Shown here: piece after piece, positions 12,905 through 21,153 of the stretch
How the letters are laid out: the number at the start of each line of letters is the position of its first letter
Numbering within the stretch: position 1 is the first letter of the stretch
Origin: an uncultured Bacteroidales bacterium
Lineage (GTDB): Bacteria > Bacteroidota > Bacteroidia > Bacteroidales > Paludibacteraceae
Length of the DNA: 23,914 bases
Assembly: GCA_900321775.1 (NCBI GenBank)
Contig: ONXE01000006.1
Location: 1-23,914 of the forward strand
Direction of reading: 5' to 3'
Made by a program: the position numbers and the translations under genes
Notes under the pieces: generated by a model
Told to the model about the DNA's origin: nothing
The model's database searches: none
Seen by the model: only the letters and a program-made list of their open reading frames with translations

Positions 12905-13888
12905 ATGGCATACGGAAAATTAGTATTTACTCCCGAGGAGTGGCGTGAAGCCGCTCACAAGTACCGCAAGGAGTTGCTTATGCTCCCCTTGTTCGGTTGC
13001 AAGGAGACGCTGGACTTCATGACTGGTCGTCCGGGCGTCCGCTATAAGGAGTTCGTCGGCACTATCGGTTTGGATGCGCAGTTTGCGCCCTACAAGCCGG
13101 ACGCAAAATCTGCCGCCGACCTCAATCTGTCGTTCCGCACGCTCGAAACATTCCTCGGCTCTGTAGTCAAGGAGTTTGAGCCTAACAGCGCGTACCGCAC
13201 TCTGTTGCACCAAGGCGCGACCAAAGGAAACGGACAGGCATCAACGCCTACCGCCCGTGAGGTGCTGGGACTGATTGGCAAATCATTGTCCTACCACCTT
13301 AACAACGCCATCTGGTCGGCACAGCGCAACGACAACGGAACGACCACCGCAGAGCTGTTTAATGGTTTTGACACCATTACCCAGACCGAAATCACTGCCG
13401 GTAAGATCTCCGCTGACGCGAAGAACTATGTGAAACTGACGGACGACATCACCACCGAGAACGCTTGTGATGTTGCCAAGGACATCCTCTTCCATCTTGA
13501 CCCGCATCTGCGTGCGCAAGAACTGCTGATGTACTGCTCGCAGGACTTCTACGACAAGTACAGCGAGAGTTATCAGAGAACCCACGGAGGGCTAATCTAT
13601 AACAGCCAGTATCAGCAGAACGCTGTGGAAGGCTCGCAAGGTCGCCTGAAACTTGTGCCGCTTGCCAACAAGACGGACAGCAAGTTTATCCACATCTCCA
13701 CCAAGAAGAACATGCTCTATGGTTACGACAACATGTCGGATATCGAGAGCATAGAGGTTGAGCGTTTCGCTCCGTTCGTGCTGACCTATGTTGCAACGAT
13801 GTTCTTTGGTGTACAGTTCGAGTCTATCGACAAGAGCTGCCTCAAGGTCATCGAACTCAAGACAGCCCCTGCTGCAAGTCAATCCTGA
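12905..13888 (+). CDS. Probable major capsid protein
   Basis: A 327-aa protein with no signal or membrane segment, placed 27 bp after the protease/scaffold gene, which is the standard place for the major capsid gene. It is rich in polar and aromatic residues with long helical N-terminal segments ('FTPEEWREAAHKYRKELLML') and a beta-rich C-terminal part ('VERFAPFVLTYVATMFFGVQ'), compatible with an HK97-type shell protein. It is smaller than many HK97 subunits but in range, especially where a separate scaffold exists. The call rests on context and size more than on a signature motif. Virion proteomics or a structure prediction would settle it. Confidence 0.7.
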   Translation: MAYGKLVFTPEEWREAAHKYRKELLMLPLFGCKETLDFMTGRPGVRYKEFVGTIGLDAQFAPYKPDAKSAADLNLSFRTLETFLGSVVKEFEPNSAYRTLLHQGATKGNGQASTPTAREVLGLIGKSLSYHLNNAIWSAQRNDNGTTTAELFNGFDTITQTEITAGKISADAKNYVKLTDDITTENACDVAKDILFHLDPHLRAQELLMYCSQDFYDKYSESYQRTHGGLIYNSQYQQNAVEGSQGRLKLVPLANKTDSKFIHISTKKNMLYGYDNMSDIESIEVERFAPFVLTYVATMFFGVQFESIDKSCLKVIELKTAPAASQS

Positions 13889-13917
13889 TTGTTTAACCGC
13901 TTAAAGACACGATAGAT

Positions 13918-14514
13918 ATGGGAAACTGCACATCCATTCAGAAGTCGCTCGCATGGTGCCAAGGCACGCCGGAGTACCCCGGCATCAAGCGGCGTATCTA
14001 TTACATCGCCAAGTCTGCAATCGCTAAATGGCCGAAGTTGCCGACCGATAATCTTGGGCGTCCTACAGCAGCTATCTATGAAGGCAATTTCACATTGCTT
14101 GCCGACCAAAAGTGGCATTTCATTGATGTGCTGCCGGACAAGTGCCAAGTCACCTCGGAAGCCCAAGGGGAACTGCCCTCGCAGACACAGCTCAACAAAC
14201 TCACTGCCGTTCATCCGGGAGTTGGTGAGGAAGCAAGCGCAGCTGCAGCCTACATCAACAACACGGACAATGTGTTCCTCGTGGAGGACATGAAAGGCAA
14301 GTACCGCGTCATCGGCTCGGAATGCTGGGACACCAAGTCCACCGTTGCACAAGACCTCGGTCAGGGTGCAACCGGCACAGCGTCCACAACAATCAATGCC
14401 GAAGCCAGTGATGTGGTGCCTGCTCCGTTCTACGCCGGTACGATCGAACTGGAGGACGGCACGGTTATCAACGAGCCGGAATCCTCGGAGGAATCTAACG
14501 CTTCGCAAGAATGA
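13918..14514 (+). CDS. Putative major tail or virion protein
   Basis: A 198-aa protein. The N-terminus holds 'WCQGTPEYPGIKRRIYYIAK'; the middle contains 'FLVEDMKGKYRVIGSECWDT', and the C-terminal part is Ala/Thr/Gly-rich and ends in an acidic Ser/Glu tail. The pattern of a conserved 'DxxGxYRVIG' segment followed by a Gly/Thr-rich stretch resembles tail-tube-type proteins of Bacteroidetes siphophages as I remember them. This is a weak resemblance, so a decoration or head-tail protein is also possible. It starts 29 bp after the capsid gene and overlaps the next gene by 4 bp. Confidence 0.5.
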   Translation: MGNCTSIQKSLAWCQGTPEYPGIKRRIYYIAKSAIAKWPKLPTDNLGRPTAAIYEGNFTLLADQKWHFIDVLPDKCQVTSEAQGELPSQTQLNKLTAVHPGVGEEASAAAAYINNTDNVFLVEDMKGKYRVIGSECWDTKSTVAQDLGQGATGTASTTINAEASDVVPAPFYAGTIELEDGTVINEPESSEESNASQE

Positions 14515-15122
14515 GTTTGATTGACCTCTCCATATTGGACCAAAGCGCACCTTCTCCTAAAGCAGAAAAGAACCTGTTTGAGGAGAAGGACAAGCGCAAG
14601 GCATGGGAGAAAGAGAAACTTGCGCGGTGCGATTTTGTCAAACAGGTCAAAATCTTGCACCGGGCAGGTTTTTACTTTATCTCGGTGTGGAACAAGTCCG
14701 TTAAAGGTCGTACCCTTGTTGACATCAAGGCTGATGACAATATGATACCGTTCTTTGCTACCCATGTCACGGAGCTTATAACCGACACTATCGGTGACAA
14801 CCTCCGCAATGGCACTTGGGCAATCGTTGCCACTCCCAAACGCCGACACCTGACGCACAACTTCGCTTCGCTCATCGCGGAGGAGATCGGCAAACGGCTC
14901 GGTATTCCTTTTTATGATGACTGCGCACACGCCCGGACACACGAGCGTATCAATGCCGTGTTTACAGCCAACAACATACCCAAGGAGCAGAACATCATCG
15001 TATTTGACGACTTTGTTACCACAGGCTCAACTATCTGCGCAATGAAAAACCTGCTGGATAGTCTGGGCAAGACATCTGTTTATTTCATCGGAATCAATAA
15101 CCATCTGTCACATGGATACTAA
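14511..15122 (+). CDS. Phosphoribosyltransferase-family protein in the head operon
   Basis: A 203-aa protein. The 13-residue PRPP-binding signature is clear: I-I-V-F-D166-D167-F-V-T-T-G-S-T174. The preceding segment ('TWAIVATPKRRHLTHNFASL') matches the nucleotide- or base-handling part of ComF-like PRTases. An extra N-terminal region of about 50 charged residues has no obvious role. These enzymes transfer phosphoribose in nucleotide salvage; a natural-competence ComF role is unlikely in a phage operon. It overlaps the preceding gene by 4 bp (ATGA) and the next by 11 bp, so it is translated with the virion genes. Whether it is active cannot be told here. Confidence 0.8.
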   Translation: MSLIDLSILDQSAPSPKAEKNLFEEKDKRKAWEKEKLARCDFVKQVKILHRAGFYFISVWNKSVKGRTLVDIKADDNMIPFFATHVTELITDTIGDNLRNGTWAIVATPKRRHLTHNFASLIAEEIGKRLGIPFYDDCAHARTHERINAVFTANNIPKEQNIIVFDDFVTTGSTICAMKNLLDSLGKTSVYFIGINNHLSHGY

Positions 15123-15663
15123 ACTAACCCAAAGAATGCAGGACTGGCTCGAAACCAAACCTGCTGACCGCTCATTGGAGGAGGGTGCGGAACTCGTCCT
15201 CAAACTCACAGGCAATCAGTTCATGCACCGCAATATCATGGTGCGCAAGGACTTCAAGATGATAGAGTATCAACTGCGTAAGTACCTGCCGAAGCGTCTG
15301 CAGGAAGTTACGCACGAGGAAGTCGAGCGCATGTCTAAAGAAGCCGCCAAGATAGCCGAGGAGCATCATCTTGACACTATCCGCAAGTCCGCAAAGACAC
15401 CGCCGGAGGAGTGGAAGAAAGGCAAGCGCGAAGACCACGACCAACTGCCGGAGGAGATACAAGCCCTCTATGCCGAGAACTTGACTCTCCTGCATCGTAT
15501 GCGTGAGTGCCACCTGCAGGCGCGTAAGATAGCCAACGCTACCAAGCCTTGCTCTGACTGCGACATCTATCCCTTCGTTAAGGAACTTATCGAACTGGAT
15601 AAACGCCTGCACAGCAACTGGAAAGCATACGATGAGTATGGTCGCGAAGAAACGGCTGAATGA
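15112..15663 (+). CDS. Hypothetical helical phage protein
   Basis: A 183-aa, highly charged, largely helical protein (for example 'EEVERMSKEAAKIAEEHHLD') with a C-terminal Cys pair 'CSDC' near residue 145. The start overlaps the end of the PRTase gene by 11 bp and its stop overlaps the next gene by 4 bp. No family is recognised. Its tight coupling suggests it works with the neighbouring PRTase or PLD-like proteins. Confidence 0.65.
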   Translation: MDTKLTQRMQDWLETKPADRSLEEGAELVLKLTGNQFMHRNIMVRKDFKMIEYQLRKYLPKRLQEVTHEEVERMSKEAAKIAEEHHLDTIRKSAKTPPEEWKKGKREDHDQLPEEIQALYAENLTLLHRMRECHLQARKIANATKPCSDCDIYPFVKELIELDKRLHSNWKAYDEYGREETAE

Positions 15664-16172
15664 AAAGAGGCGTAGCCATAGAGGACTACCTGAAACCCTT
15701 GCAGCCTAACCAGACGCAGTGCTATCTGACCAACACGCTGCAAGTGGCGGATATTGTCGAATGGACTCTTGCCCAAATAGGTAAGAGTACCATTTGGCAG
15801 ACATCGTTCTCAATCTCCGAGGAGTTTTTGCGCAGGCTTTATTTCATCTCGAAATCAGGCAATGTGGAAACGATCCACCTCTTGCTTGATTTCAAAGCTA
15901 CGCAGAAAACACTCCGCCTGTGGGCGTTTCTCTCGCAGGTCATTGAACACACCTACCTTGCTGACAACCACAGCAAGGTTATTCTTATTCGGTCAGCCGT
16001 GATGAGTGTAGCCATCATCACCTCGCAGAACCTCACAAGAGGTAACCGGCATGAGAGTGCCGTTGTTACCACAGACCCTGCAATCTTCAAAACCTTGCAC
16101 GAGGAGATTGAAGACCTCATCAAGAACCATTCCGTCCCTCTGTCGGAGTTATACAACGCTCAAATCAAATGA
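15660..16172 (+). CDS. PLD-like (HxK) domain protein
   Basis: A 170-aa protein. The segment 'NHSKVILIRSAVMSVAIITS' with H104-x-K106 and the following 'QNLTRGNRHES' with N124 matches the HxK...N half of the phospholipase D superfamily, which includes nucleases of the Nuc type that dimerise to build one active site. The aspartate of the classical HxKx4D motif is not present (R110 follows the hydrophobic strand). It may therefore be a divergent or inactive nuclease. It overlaps both neighbours by 4 bp. A role in processing DNA ends or the capsid is not indicated by sequence. Confidence 0.6.
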   Translation: MKRGVAIEDYLKPLQPNQTQCYLTNTLQVADIVEWTLAQIGKSTIWQTSFSISEEFLRRLYFISKSGNVETIHLLLDFKATQKTLRLWAFLSQVIEHTYLADNHSKVILIRSAVMSVAIITSQNLTRGNRHESAVVTTDPAIFKTLHEEIEDLIKNHSVPLSELYNAQIK

Positions 16173-16399
16173 ACGCTATTCATATCAATACCATGCGCGA
16201 AATACTGGCACACCCCGAGCCGGTGGATATTTCGCTGTTCACCGCCAAGGGCGAAGTGCAGCACTACAGGAACTGCATTTCGCTCCGCTATGATTTTCGC
16301 AACGGCACACGCCGGATCAAACTCCTCTCATCGGGACAAATCCGCCAAGTGCGCGATGTCTGCATCTTCCAAATCAACGGTATGGAAGTGTTTTTGTAG
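16169..16399 (+). CDS. Small conserved phage protein
   Basis: A 76-aa, beta-rich protein ('GTRRIKLLSSGQIRQVRDVC') starting in a 4-bp ATGA overlap with the PLD-like gene. It is the last gene of this transcription unit before a bidirectional terminator. The function is not recognised. Confidence 0.6.
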   Translation: MNAIHINTMREILAHPEPVDISLFTAKGEVQHYRNCISLRYDFRNGTRRIKLLSSGQIRQVRDVCIFQINGMEVFL

Positions 16400-16403
16400 G
16401 TAC

Positions 16404-16442
16404 AAAAAAATGGCAATAATTGGATTTATTGCCAGATTTTTT
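16404..16442. terminator. Bidirectional terminator between head genes and AbiE operon
   Basis: A perfect 9-bp stem TGGCAATAA / TTATTGCCA has a 6-nt loop, T6 on the plus-strand 3' side and A7 on the 5' side. It can stop both the head operon and the convergent minus-strand AbiE operon. Confidence 0.8.
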
Positions 16443-16451
16443 ACAATTCAA

Positions 16452-16528
16452 ATATCCGAAATGTTGCAAGAATATCGGATGTTTTGATAATAGAAATTCC
16501 TAAAACTTTGCAAATTATTTAGGAATTT
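16452..16528 (-). terminator. Two further hairpins at the end of the AbiE operon
   Basis: ATCCGA/TCGGAT (16454-16459, 16475-16480) and a perfect 11-bp inverted repeat AAATTCCTAAA / TTTAGGAATTT (16494-16504, 16518-16528) follow the stop codon of the minus-strand toxin gene. They probably strengthen termination or protect the transcript end. Confidence 0.5.
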
Positions 16529-17556
16529 TACATATTATGGAATCGCTCTTGCAGTTCTGAAATATGCCTCATCAAGTCATCAAAGGCAGGTGCTTCTTTG
16601 AAAATGAAAGCGGTTGTCATGTTGGCATAGTCGGCACGGAAAGCCTCTATCAGTTCTTGCGGAGGATAGAAACTGATATTCGCGGAACGGTTCTTCTCAT
16701 AATCCACATAGTGCAGATTATAGAACTGCCGGCGATGTTCTATGATATGGTTGTACAAGTCATGGTTTGCCAACGCTTTCTTTCCGAAATCCGTATCCAT
16801 CAGTTTCTCCAAATCGTAGTAGTGACGGCTCATGCGTTGTGTACGCGGTTTCGCCTTTTGAAACTCCTCATTGAGCAGGAACGCTTTTTCGAGAAATGTC
16901 CGCTCCGGTGAAACGGTATTGATGGTGCAGCATGTTTCTTCGTCAAGATTTGCAAAGGTTTCATGCAACAATGACGATATGGGGCGCGGCTCAAACGGCT
17001 CTTTCAGCGACAGACAGCTGACTTCGATTTTGACCACAGGCTGTATGTAATCGGGTTGGTAACCCTCTATGATGGTATTGTACCGTACTTGCAGCACAGT
17101 CGGGTCTTTGTCGCTATCAATGGGAACGGCAACACCTTTGCTGATTTGTGTAGTTACAGGTACTACTTCAAAAGAAGTGATACCTAATGCCTCCAATTGC
17201 TCTTTCAATTCGTCCGCCAACTGCGTATGCACTACCTGACGAGACATCTTGCGCAAACGGTCGCGCTGGGACTTGTTTTCACCGGCGGCAAAGGCGTGAC
17301 CCTGCTTTGCAAACCATTCGCGACCAAGCGAAATGTCAATATCCTCACTGAAACGGTTGATTAACCGCCAGCCTTTGCTCAATGAAGTGCCGCCTTTGAA
17401 TAACAGGTATGGGGCAAACGATGTCTGAAACAGCGCACGTAGCACCGCAGTTACCCACCAGTCTTTCTCAACGGAGGGAGTATCAATCTCCAGTTGTTTC
17501 GCTATGGTATCAAGAGCACCTTGCCGCTCGTTTATGGATAAGTCAAGCCATTTCAT
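16528..17556 (-). CDS. AbiEii-type nucleotidyltransferase toxin
   Basis: A 342-aa protein of the AbiEii/AbiGii family, the toxin half of type IV abortive-infection systems. The nucleotidyltransferase signature is intact: 'VEKDWWV' (29-35), G55-G-T-S-L and the metal-binding D72-I-D74 in 'FSEDIDIS'. Family members transfer nucleotides to tRNA or other RNA acceptors and stop growth. ATG at 17556 is chosen over an in-frame TTG at 17562. The start overlaps the upstream antitoxin-like gene by 14 bp, so the two are coupled. The operon is opposite to the surrounding phage genes and bounded by terminators, like a moron cassette. Confidence 0.82.
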   Translation of the reverse strand: MKWLDLSINERQGALDTIAKQLEIDTPSVEKDWWVTAVLRALFQTSFAPYLLFKGGTSLSKGWRLINRFSEDIDISLGREWFAKQGHAFAAGENKSQRDRLRKMSRQVVHTQLADELKEQLEALGITSFEVVPVTTQISKGVAVPIDSDKDPTVLQVRYNTIIEGYQPDYIQPVVKIEVSCLSLKEPFEPRPISSLLHETFANLDEETCCTINTVSPERTFLEKAFLLNEEFQKAKPRTQRMSRHYYDLEKLMDTDFGKKALANHDLYNHIIEHRRQFYNLHYVDYEKNRSANISFYPPQELIEAFRADYANMTTAFIFKEAPAFDDLMRHISELQERFHNM

Positions 17557-18163
17557 GTTCAATGTTATTTTGCACTTGTAACAATAGTTTTTTTATTCCT
17601 TGCGGCATCCGCATTATGTCCTCTTTCGCGTCTGCATTGCCTTGGTAATGGCGCATTACATCATATACCACGCTCATCTGCTCATCTGTCAGATTGCCGA
17701 CACCGACACTGCGCAGAGCCTGGCAGAAAGCTGCCAAGTTCTTGTCCTTGTATGCAAAATGTCTCGGAACGCCGCGCTTGAATTGTATGGTTCTTCCGCC
17801 TATATTGACAGGACGACCAGATCCGCTGGTCAGGAAAACGGCTTTCATCGGCACTTGCTCGCTCAAACCGAACATGTTTTCCGCAGTCTCACCAACCGGC
17901 AGTATCTGCACATGATCTCGTTCAGCAATGGCTTCAGCAACCTGTACCATGCTTGGCATTGCCATACCGTATTGCGTGTGAGCAGGTTTGGTATAGATGC
18001 CGTTGGCTAACCGCACAAGCCTACCGTCATCGGCAGCTGCCGACAGCAGTTTGGAGATATAGGTGGGGTCGTATTGCGGAAAGTCTGCAATCATCAGCAG
18101 CGACTTCGGTGCAGCCTCATCTATAGCCTTGTTTACGATGTTGCCTATAAAATCCTCTTTCAT
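17543..18163 (-). CDS. AbiEi-type antitoxin/regulator
   Basis: A 206-aa protein upstream of the AbiEii-type toxin. The N-terminal 65 residues look like a winged-helix DNA-binding domain ('YISKLLSAAADDGRLVRLAN' then 'GIYTKP'), the typical AbiEi antitoxin arrangement, followed by a larger domain with 'RTIQFKRGVPRHF'. AbiEi proteins neutralise the toxin and repress the operon by binding repeats in its promoter. The ATG at 18163 is used because the promoter's -7 box (18181-18188) lies inside a longer frame that begins at 18211. Identification comes from domain layout and the toxin neighbour. Confidence 0.78.
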   Translation of the reverse strand: MKEDFIGNIVNKAIDEAAPKSLLMIADFPQYDPTYISKLLSAAADDGRLVRLANGIYTKPAHTQYGMAMPSMVQVAEAIAERDHVQILPVGETAENMFGLSEQVPMKAVFLTSGSGRPVNIGGRTIQFKRGVPRHFAYKDKNLAAFCQALRSVGVGNLTDEQMSVVYDVMRHYQGNADAKEDIMRMPQGIKKLLLQVQNNIEHEMA

Positions 18164-18180
18164 TTTTCCTAAAATTTTTG

Positions 18181-18211
18181 CAAAATTATGGGAATTTTTT
18201 GAAATATGCAA
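18181..18211 (-). promoter_or_regulatory. Promoter of the AbiE operon (minus strand)
   Basis: On the minus strand TTG, a 20-bp spacer and TAATTTTG (18188 to 18181) give a perfect match to the Bacteroidetes consensus. Transcription would begin near 18174, about 11 bp before the antitoxin ATG. Confidence 0.7.
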
Positions 18212-18234
18212 ATTTTTTGCCGAAAAAATGCAAG

Positions 18235-18304
18235 AAATCGTGTTTTTTTCGCGATTTTGGTCCTTTTACTGCACTTTTCCTGCAAATTTTGTGTCTTTTC
18301 TGCA
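18235..18304. promoter_or_regulatory. Divergent control region with phased repeats
   Basis: An inverted repeat AAATCG-N11-CGATTT lies at 18235-18257. Three copies of TTTT(N)CTGCA begin at 18264, 18275 and 18296, spaced 11 and 21 bp. They lie between the AbiE promoter and the portal promoter and may bind the AbiEi-like repressor or a late regulator. Confidence 0.45.
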
Positions 18305-18327
18305 CCCATACTCGCATAGTACCTTTG
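18297..18327 (+). promoter_or_regulatory. Promoter of the portal-terminase operon
   Basis: TACCTTTG at 18320-18327 matches the -7 consensus; the -33 position (18297) has TTT. Transcription would start about 12 bp before the portal ATG at 18346, so a longer upstream reading frame is not used. Confidence 0.6.
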
Positions 18328-18345
18328 CAACAAAAATGCAAGAGT

Positions 18346-19656
18346 ATGGACTTTTCTTTTTCAAGCATAGAGCAACTGCCTGACGCCAAAGTTTCGGTGG
18401 CGTTTGTGCCGGACAGCAGCAAAGTATTCCGTGAGGACACGAAACTTGACAGCCGTGTTCTCAACGGAGGACAGCGTTTTATCCCTTGGGGGCAGGACAA
18501 TACCATGCCCTACGACATCATCAGCAAGATCGAGGATGATGAAACGCTCGCCACTTGTCAGCAGTTCAATGCCGAAGTCTGCTATGGTGCAGGCTTGCAG
18601 TACAACACCGGGAAATGCACCGCACAGGTGCAGGAGGACATCGAGGACTTCCTGCTTCAGAACGACCTCGCTTCCTATTTCCTCGGCGTTTGTCAGGACT
18701 TCAAATACTTTGCTTTCGCCGTCTCGGTCATCATCTTCAACAATGACGCGAGCAAGATTGTGCGTATCGTCCGCAAAGAGGCGTGCAACTGCCGTTTTGC
18801 GCCTGCTGACAAACGCGGACACATCCCCTGCGTGCTGTTTGCCGATTGGCGCAACGAACATTTGCCGGAACACTATGAGCGTATTCCGCTCCTGTCTGTT
18901 TCCGCTCCGTTTGCGGACTTGCAAAGCCGCCTGCAAGCCAAGACCAAAGACCGCAAGTTTGCCGTCCTCACTCGCGTCCCGACACCGGACTACTGCTATT
19001 ATCCCATCCCTTATTATGCCTCGCTTTTCAAGGGCAAGTGGTATGACATCAAGCGTCTTATTGCCGTAGCCAAAGAAGCCAAGTTGCGAAATGCCGCTCC
19101 TATCAAGTATCATATCGAGGTGGCGCAGAAATACTGGGAAACGATTTTCCGTGCCGAAGGCATCACGGACAAGAAGAAGATGCAGGAGCGCGTGAACACC
19201 GAGAAACAGCGCATCATCAACTTCCTCACCGGCGCAGAGAACAGCGGCAAGGTGTGGTTCTCGATGTTCTATGTCAGTCCGGACGGACAGGAGCAACATG
19301 ATGTCGTTATCAACAAGATTGAGAACTCCAAAGAGGGTGGCGATTGGGAAACGGATATCCAAGAGGCTATCAACATGGTCTGCTTCACGATGCGCGTACA
19401 TTCCAACCTTGTCGGGAGCGTACCGGGCAAGGCGCAGACCAACAACAGCGGCAGCGACAAGCGCGAACTCTACACCATAGCCCAAGCCCTGCAAAAGCCA
19501 TACCACGATATGCTGTTTATCGTTCATCGCTTGATTATCCGGATCAATCAGTGGAAAGGTGCTTTCCCTGAATGTCCGTTTGTCATGCTGACCACGCTTG
19601 ACCAACACCAAGATGCCAAACAAGTAAACCCCGACCGCCATGATGATACAAAATGA
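18346..19656 (+). CDS. Probable phage portal protein
   Basis: A 436-aa protein, first gene after the AbiE cassette. The N-terminal part ('RFIPWGQDNTMPYDIISKIE' about 43-62) and long helical C-terminal part ('ELYTIAQALQKPYHDMLFIV') fit the layout of Bacteroidetes phage portal proteins as I know them: an 'xxWGxDNxMPxxI' opening, a central wing and a helical stem. The gene stands upstream of terminase genes, a common partner. The start at 18346 is set by the promoter. Cys/Tyr-rich stretches in the centre ('PDYCYYPIPYYA') are unusual but not diagnostic. Confidence 0.65.
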   Translation: MDFSFSSIEQLPDAKVSVAFVPDSSKVFREDTKLDSRVLNGGQRFIPWGQDNTMPYDIISKIEDDETLATCQQFNAEVCYGAGLQYNTGKCTAQVQEDIEDFLLQNDLASYFLGVCQDFKYFAFAVSVIIFNNDASKIVRIVRKEACNCRFAPADKRGHIPCVLFADWRNEHLPEHYERIPLLSVSAPFADLQSRLQAKTKDRKFAVLTRVPTPDYCYYPIPYYASLFKGKWYDIKRLIAVAKEAKLRNAAPIKYHIEVAQKYWETIFRAEGITDKKKMQERVNTEKQRIINFLTGAENSGKVWFSMFYVSPDGQEQHDVVINKIENSKEGGDWETDIQEAINMVCFTMRVHSNLVGSVPGKAQTNNSGSDKRELYTIAQALQKPYHDMLFIVHRLIIRINQWKGAFPECPFVMLTTLDQHQDAKQVNPDRHDDTK

Positions 19657-20416
19657 TGCGGAACTCCGCCAGTACATACCCAACGCCCTTGTGACCGTCA
19701 GCGGCGAGCAGACGCTTTACGACAAAATGCAGGTCGAACTGCAACTGTCTGAAGCATGGTTTGTTCGCATTTTCGGAGTAGTTGAAAGCACTCCGACTGC
19801 GCGCAAAGTGCTTGCCACTGACGCGTTTTTGAGAGCCGTCCCGAGCCTTGACCTTGTGCTGACTGCCAACGGTTTCGGCATAGTCAGCAACAACACTATC
19901 GCCCCGGCATCAAAGGACCGTGTCGATAGGCTCATCAGCTCGTTGGAGAGCAATCGGGATTTTGCTGTCGAGCAACTGCTGCACGACCTGCTGCAGCTGC
20001 CGGAGTGGAGAAGTACCGCACAAGGGCGTTACTTCCTTTCCACGCTCTACCAAACGCCGCAGTCGCTGCCGCGTGAACTGCATCGGGGCAAAGCATGGGA
20101 CTACTTTCAGCAGACCCACGCGCAGATAGTCCTCATCGAGCAGGAACTGGCAGAGAAGTTCATTTCCCGTGAGGTCTATGCCCGACTGCGTTCTGACATC
20201 GGCAATCCCGATTTTGCCGACCTTGTGCAGCCCTTGCAGGCTGTGGAGTTGCAACTGCTTACCGGCAAGCCGCTACCATACAAGCAACTCATCGCACTCA
20301 CGGACTACATCCGCAAGAGCGAACTCTTCCCGGAGTGGCAGACCTCGCAGACAGCAGAGCTGTACAAACCCCACGCTTTTGAGAACAAGAAAGATTCACC
20401 CGGATATTGGTTTTAG
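19640..20416 (+). CDS. Phage structural protein, DUF6712-like (connector?)
   Basis: A 258-aa helical protein overlapping the portal end by 17 bp. It resembles the DUF6712-type proteins found beside Bacteroidetes portal genes, a recollection rather than a motif match. No catalytic or membrane motif is seen. The position after the portal suits a head-tail connector or head-completion role. A second ATG directly follows the first, so the start may be 19643. Confidence 0.45.
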   Translation: MMIQNDAELRQYIPNALVTVSGEQTLYDKMQVELQLSEAWFVRIFGVVESTPTARKVLATDAFLRAVPSLDLVLTANGFGIVSNNTIAPASKDRVDRLISSLESNRDFAVEQLLHDLLQLPEWRSTAQGRYFLSTLYQTPQSLPRELHRGKAWDYFQQTHAQIVLIEQELAEKFISREVYARLRSDIGNPDFADLVQPLQAVELQLLTGKPLPYKQLIALTDYIRKSELFPEWQTSQTAELYKPHAFENKKDSPGYWF

Positions 20417-20418
20417 TT

Positions 20419-21153
20419 ATGATTACGCTTAACTTGACACTCCCCACCTGTTGGCAGGAACTCACGCAGACGCAACTGCGTTATGTGTTCTTCCTGATGA
20501 CGCAGAACTACACCGCCGATGAGGTGAAGACCTATTGCCTTTGCCGTTTCAGCGGGCTGCAAGTCCTCGGTGCAGAGGACACCGGCTTTCGCGTGATGTA
20601 TGAGAACAATCCTCATACTATCACCGCCGTTCAGATTGCCGAGCAACTGCCTCGCATTGCTTGGCTGGATGAGTTGCCACTCGTGCCGTTGCGCCTGGCA
20701 CAAATCGGCAAGCATAATGCAGTGGCCGCCGACCTTACAGGTGTGCCGTTTGCCGACTACCTCTATTGCGATAATCTCTATACAGGCTATCTGCAAACGC
20801 AGCGCAACGACCTGTTGCGTGATATGGCCGCTATCCTTTACAAGGCGGACGACATCACGCTCACAGACGAGGAGGCAATCTCTGTTTTCTATTGGTTCGC
20901 TTCGCTGAAGGCTTATTTTCAACGCCGTTTCCGTTACTTGTTTGCACCAAGTACGGACGGCAACCTGCTTGGCGACACGGCAAGCATGGCGGACAAACTG
21001 CAGTCCGCTATGGATAATCAGATACGCGCACTCACCAAGGGTGATGTGACCAAAGAGGAGCAAGTTCTGCAGGCGGACACCATCCGCGCTCTGACTGAAC
21101 TTGATGCGATGGCGCGTGAGTACCAAGACTTGCAAAAGGAGATACGAAAATGA
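20419..21153 (+). CDS. Hypothetical phage protein
   Basis: A 244-aa protein, mostly helical with aromatic-rich segments ('EEAISVFYWFASLKAYFQRR'). Translation is set at the ATG 20419, 2 bp after the preceding stop; the longer frame starts with TTG inside the previous gene. It overlaps the next gene by 4 bp. No family is recognised; its place among connector and terminase genes suggests virion assembly. Confidence 0.6.
   Translation: MITLNLTLPTCWQELTQTQLRYVFFLMTQNYTADEVKTYCLCRFSGLQVLGAEDTGFRVMYENNPHTITAVQIAEQLPRIAWLDELPLVPLRLAQIGKHNAVAADLTGVPFADYLYCDNLYTGYLQTQRNDLLRDMAAILYKADDITLTDEEAISVFYWFASLKAYFQRRFRYLFAPSTDGNLLGDTASMADKLQSAMDNQIRALTKGDVTKEEQVLQADTIRALTELDAMAREYQDLQKEIRK

Noticed and set aside
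13879..14550. 223-codon minus-strand reading frame opposite the tail-like protein
   Set aside because: Antisense shadow with Cys/Arg-rich composition and no promoter on that strand.
18361..19683. 440-codon minus-strand reading frame opposite the portal gene
   Set aside because: It is exactly antisense to a well-supported phage gene with promoter and operon context; its length follows from the codon bias of the plus strand.
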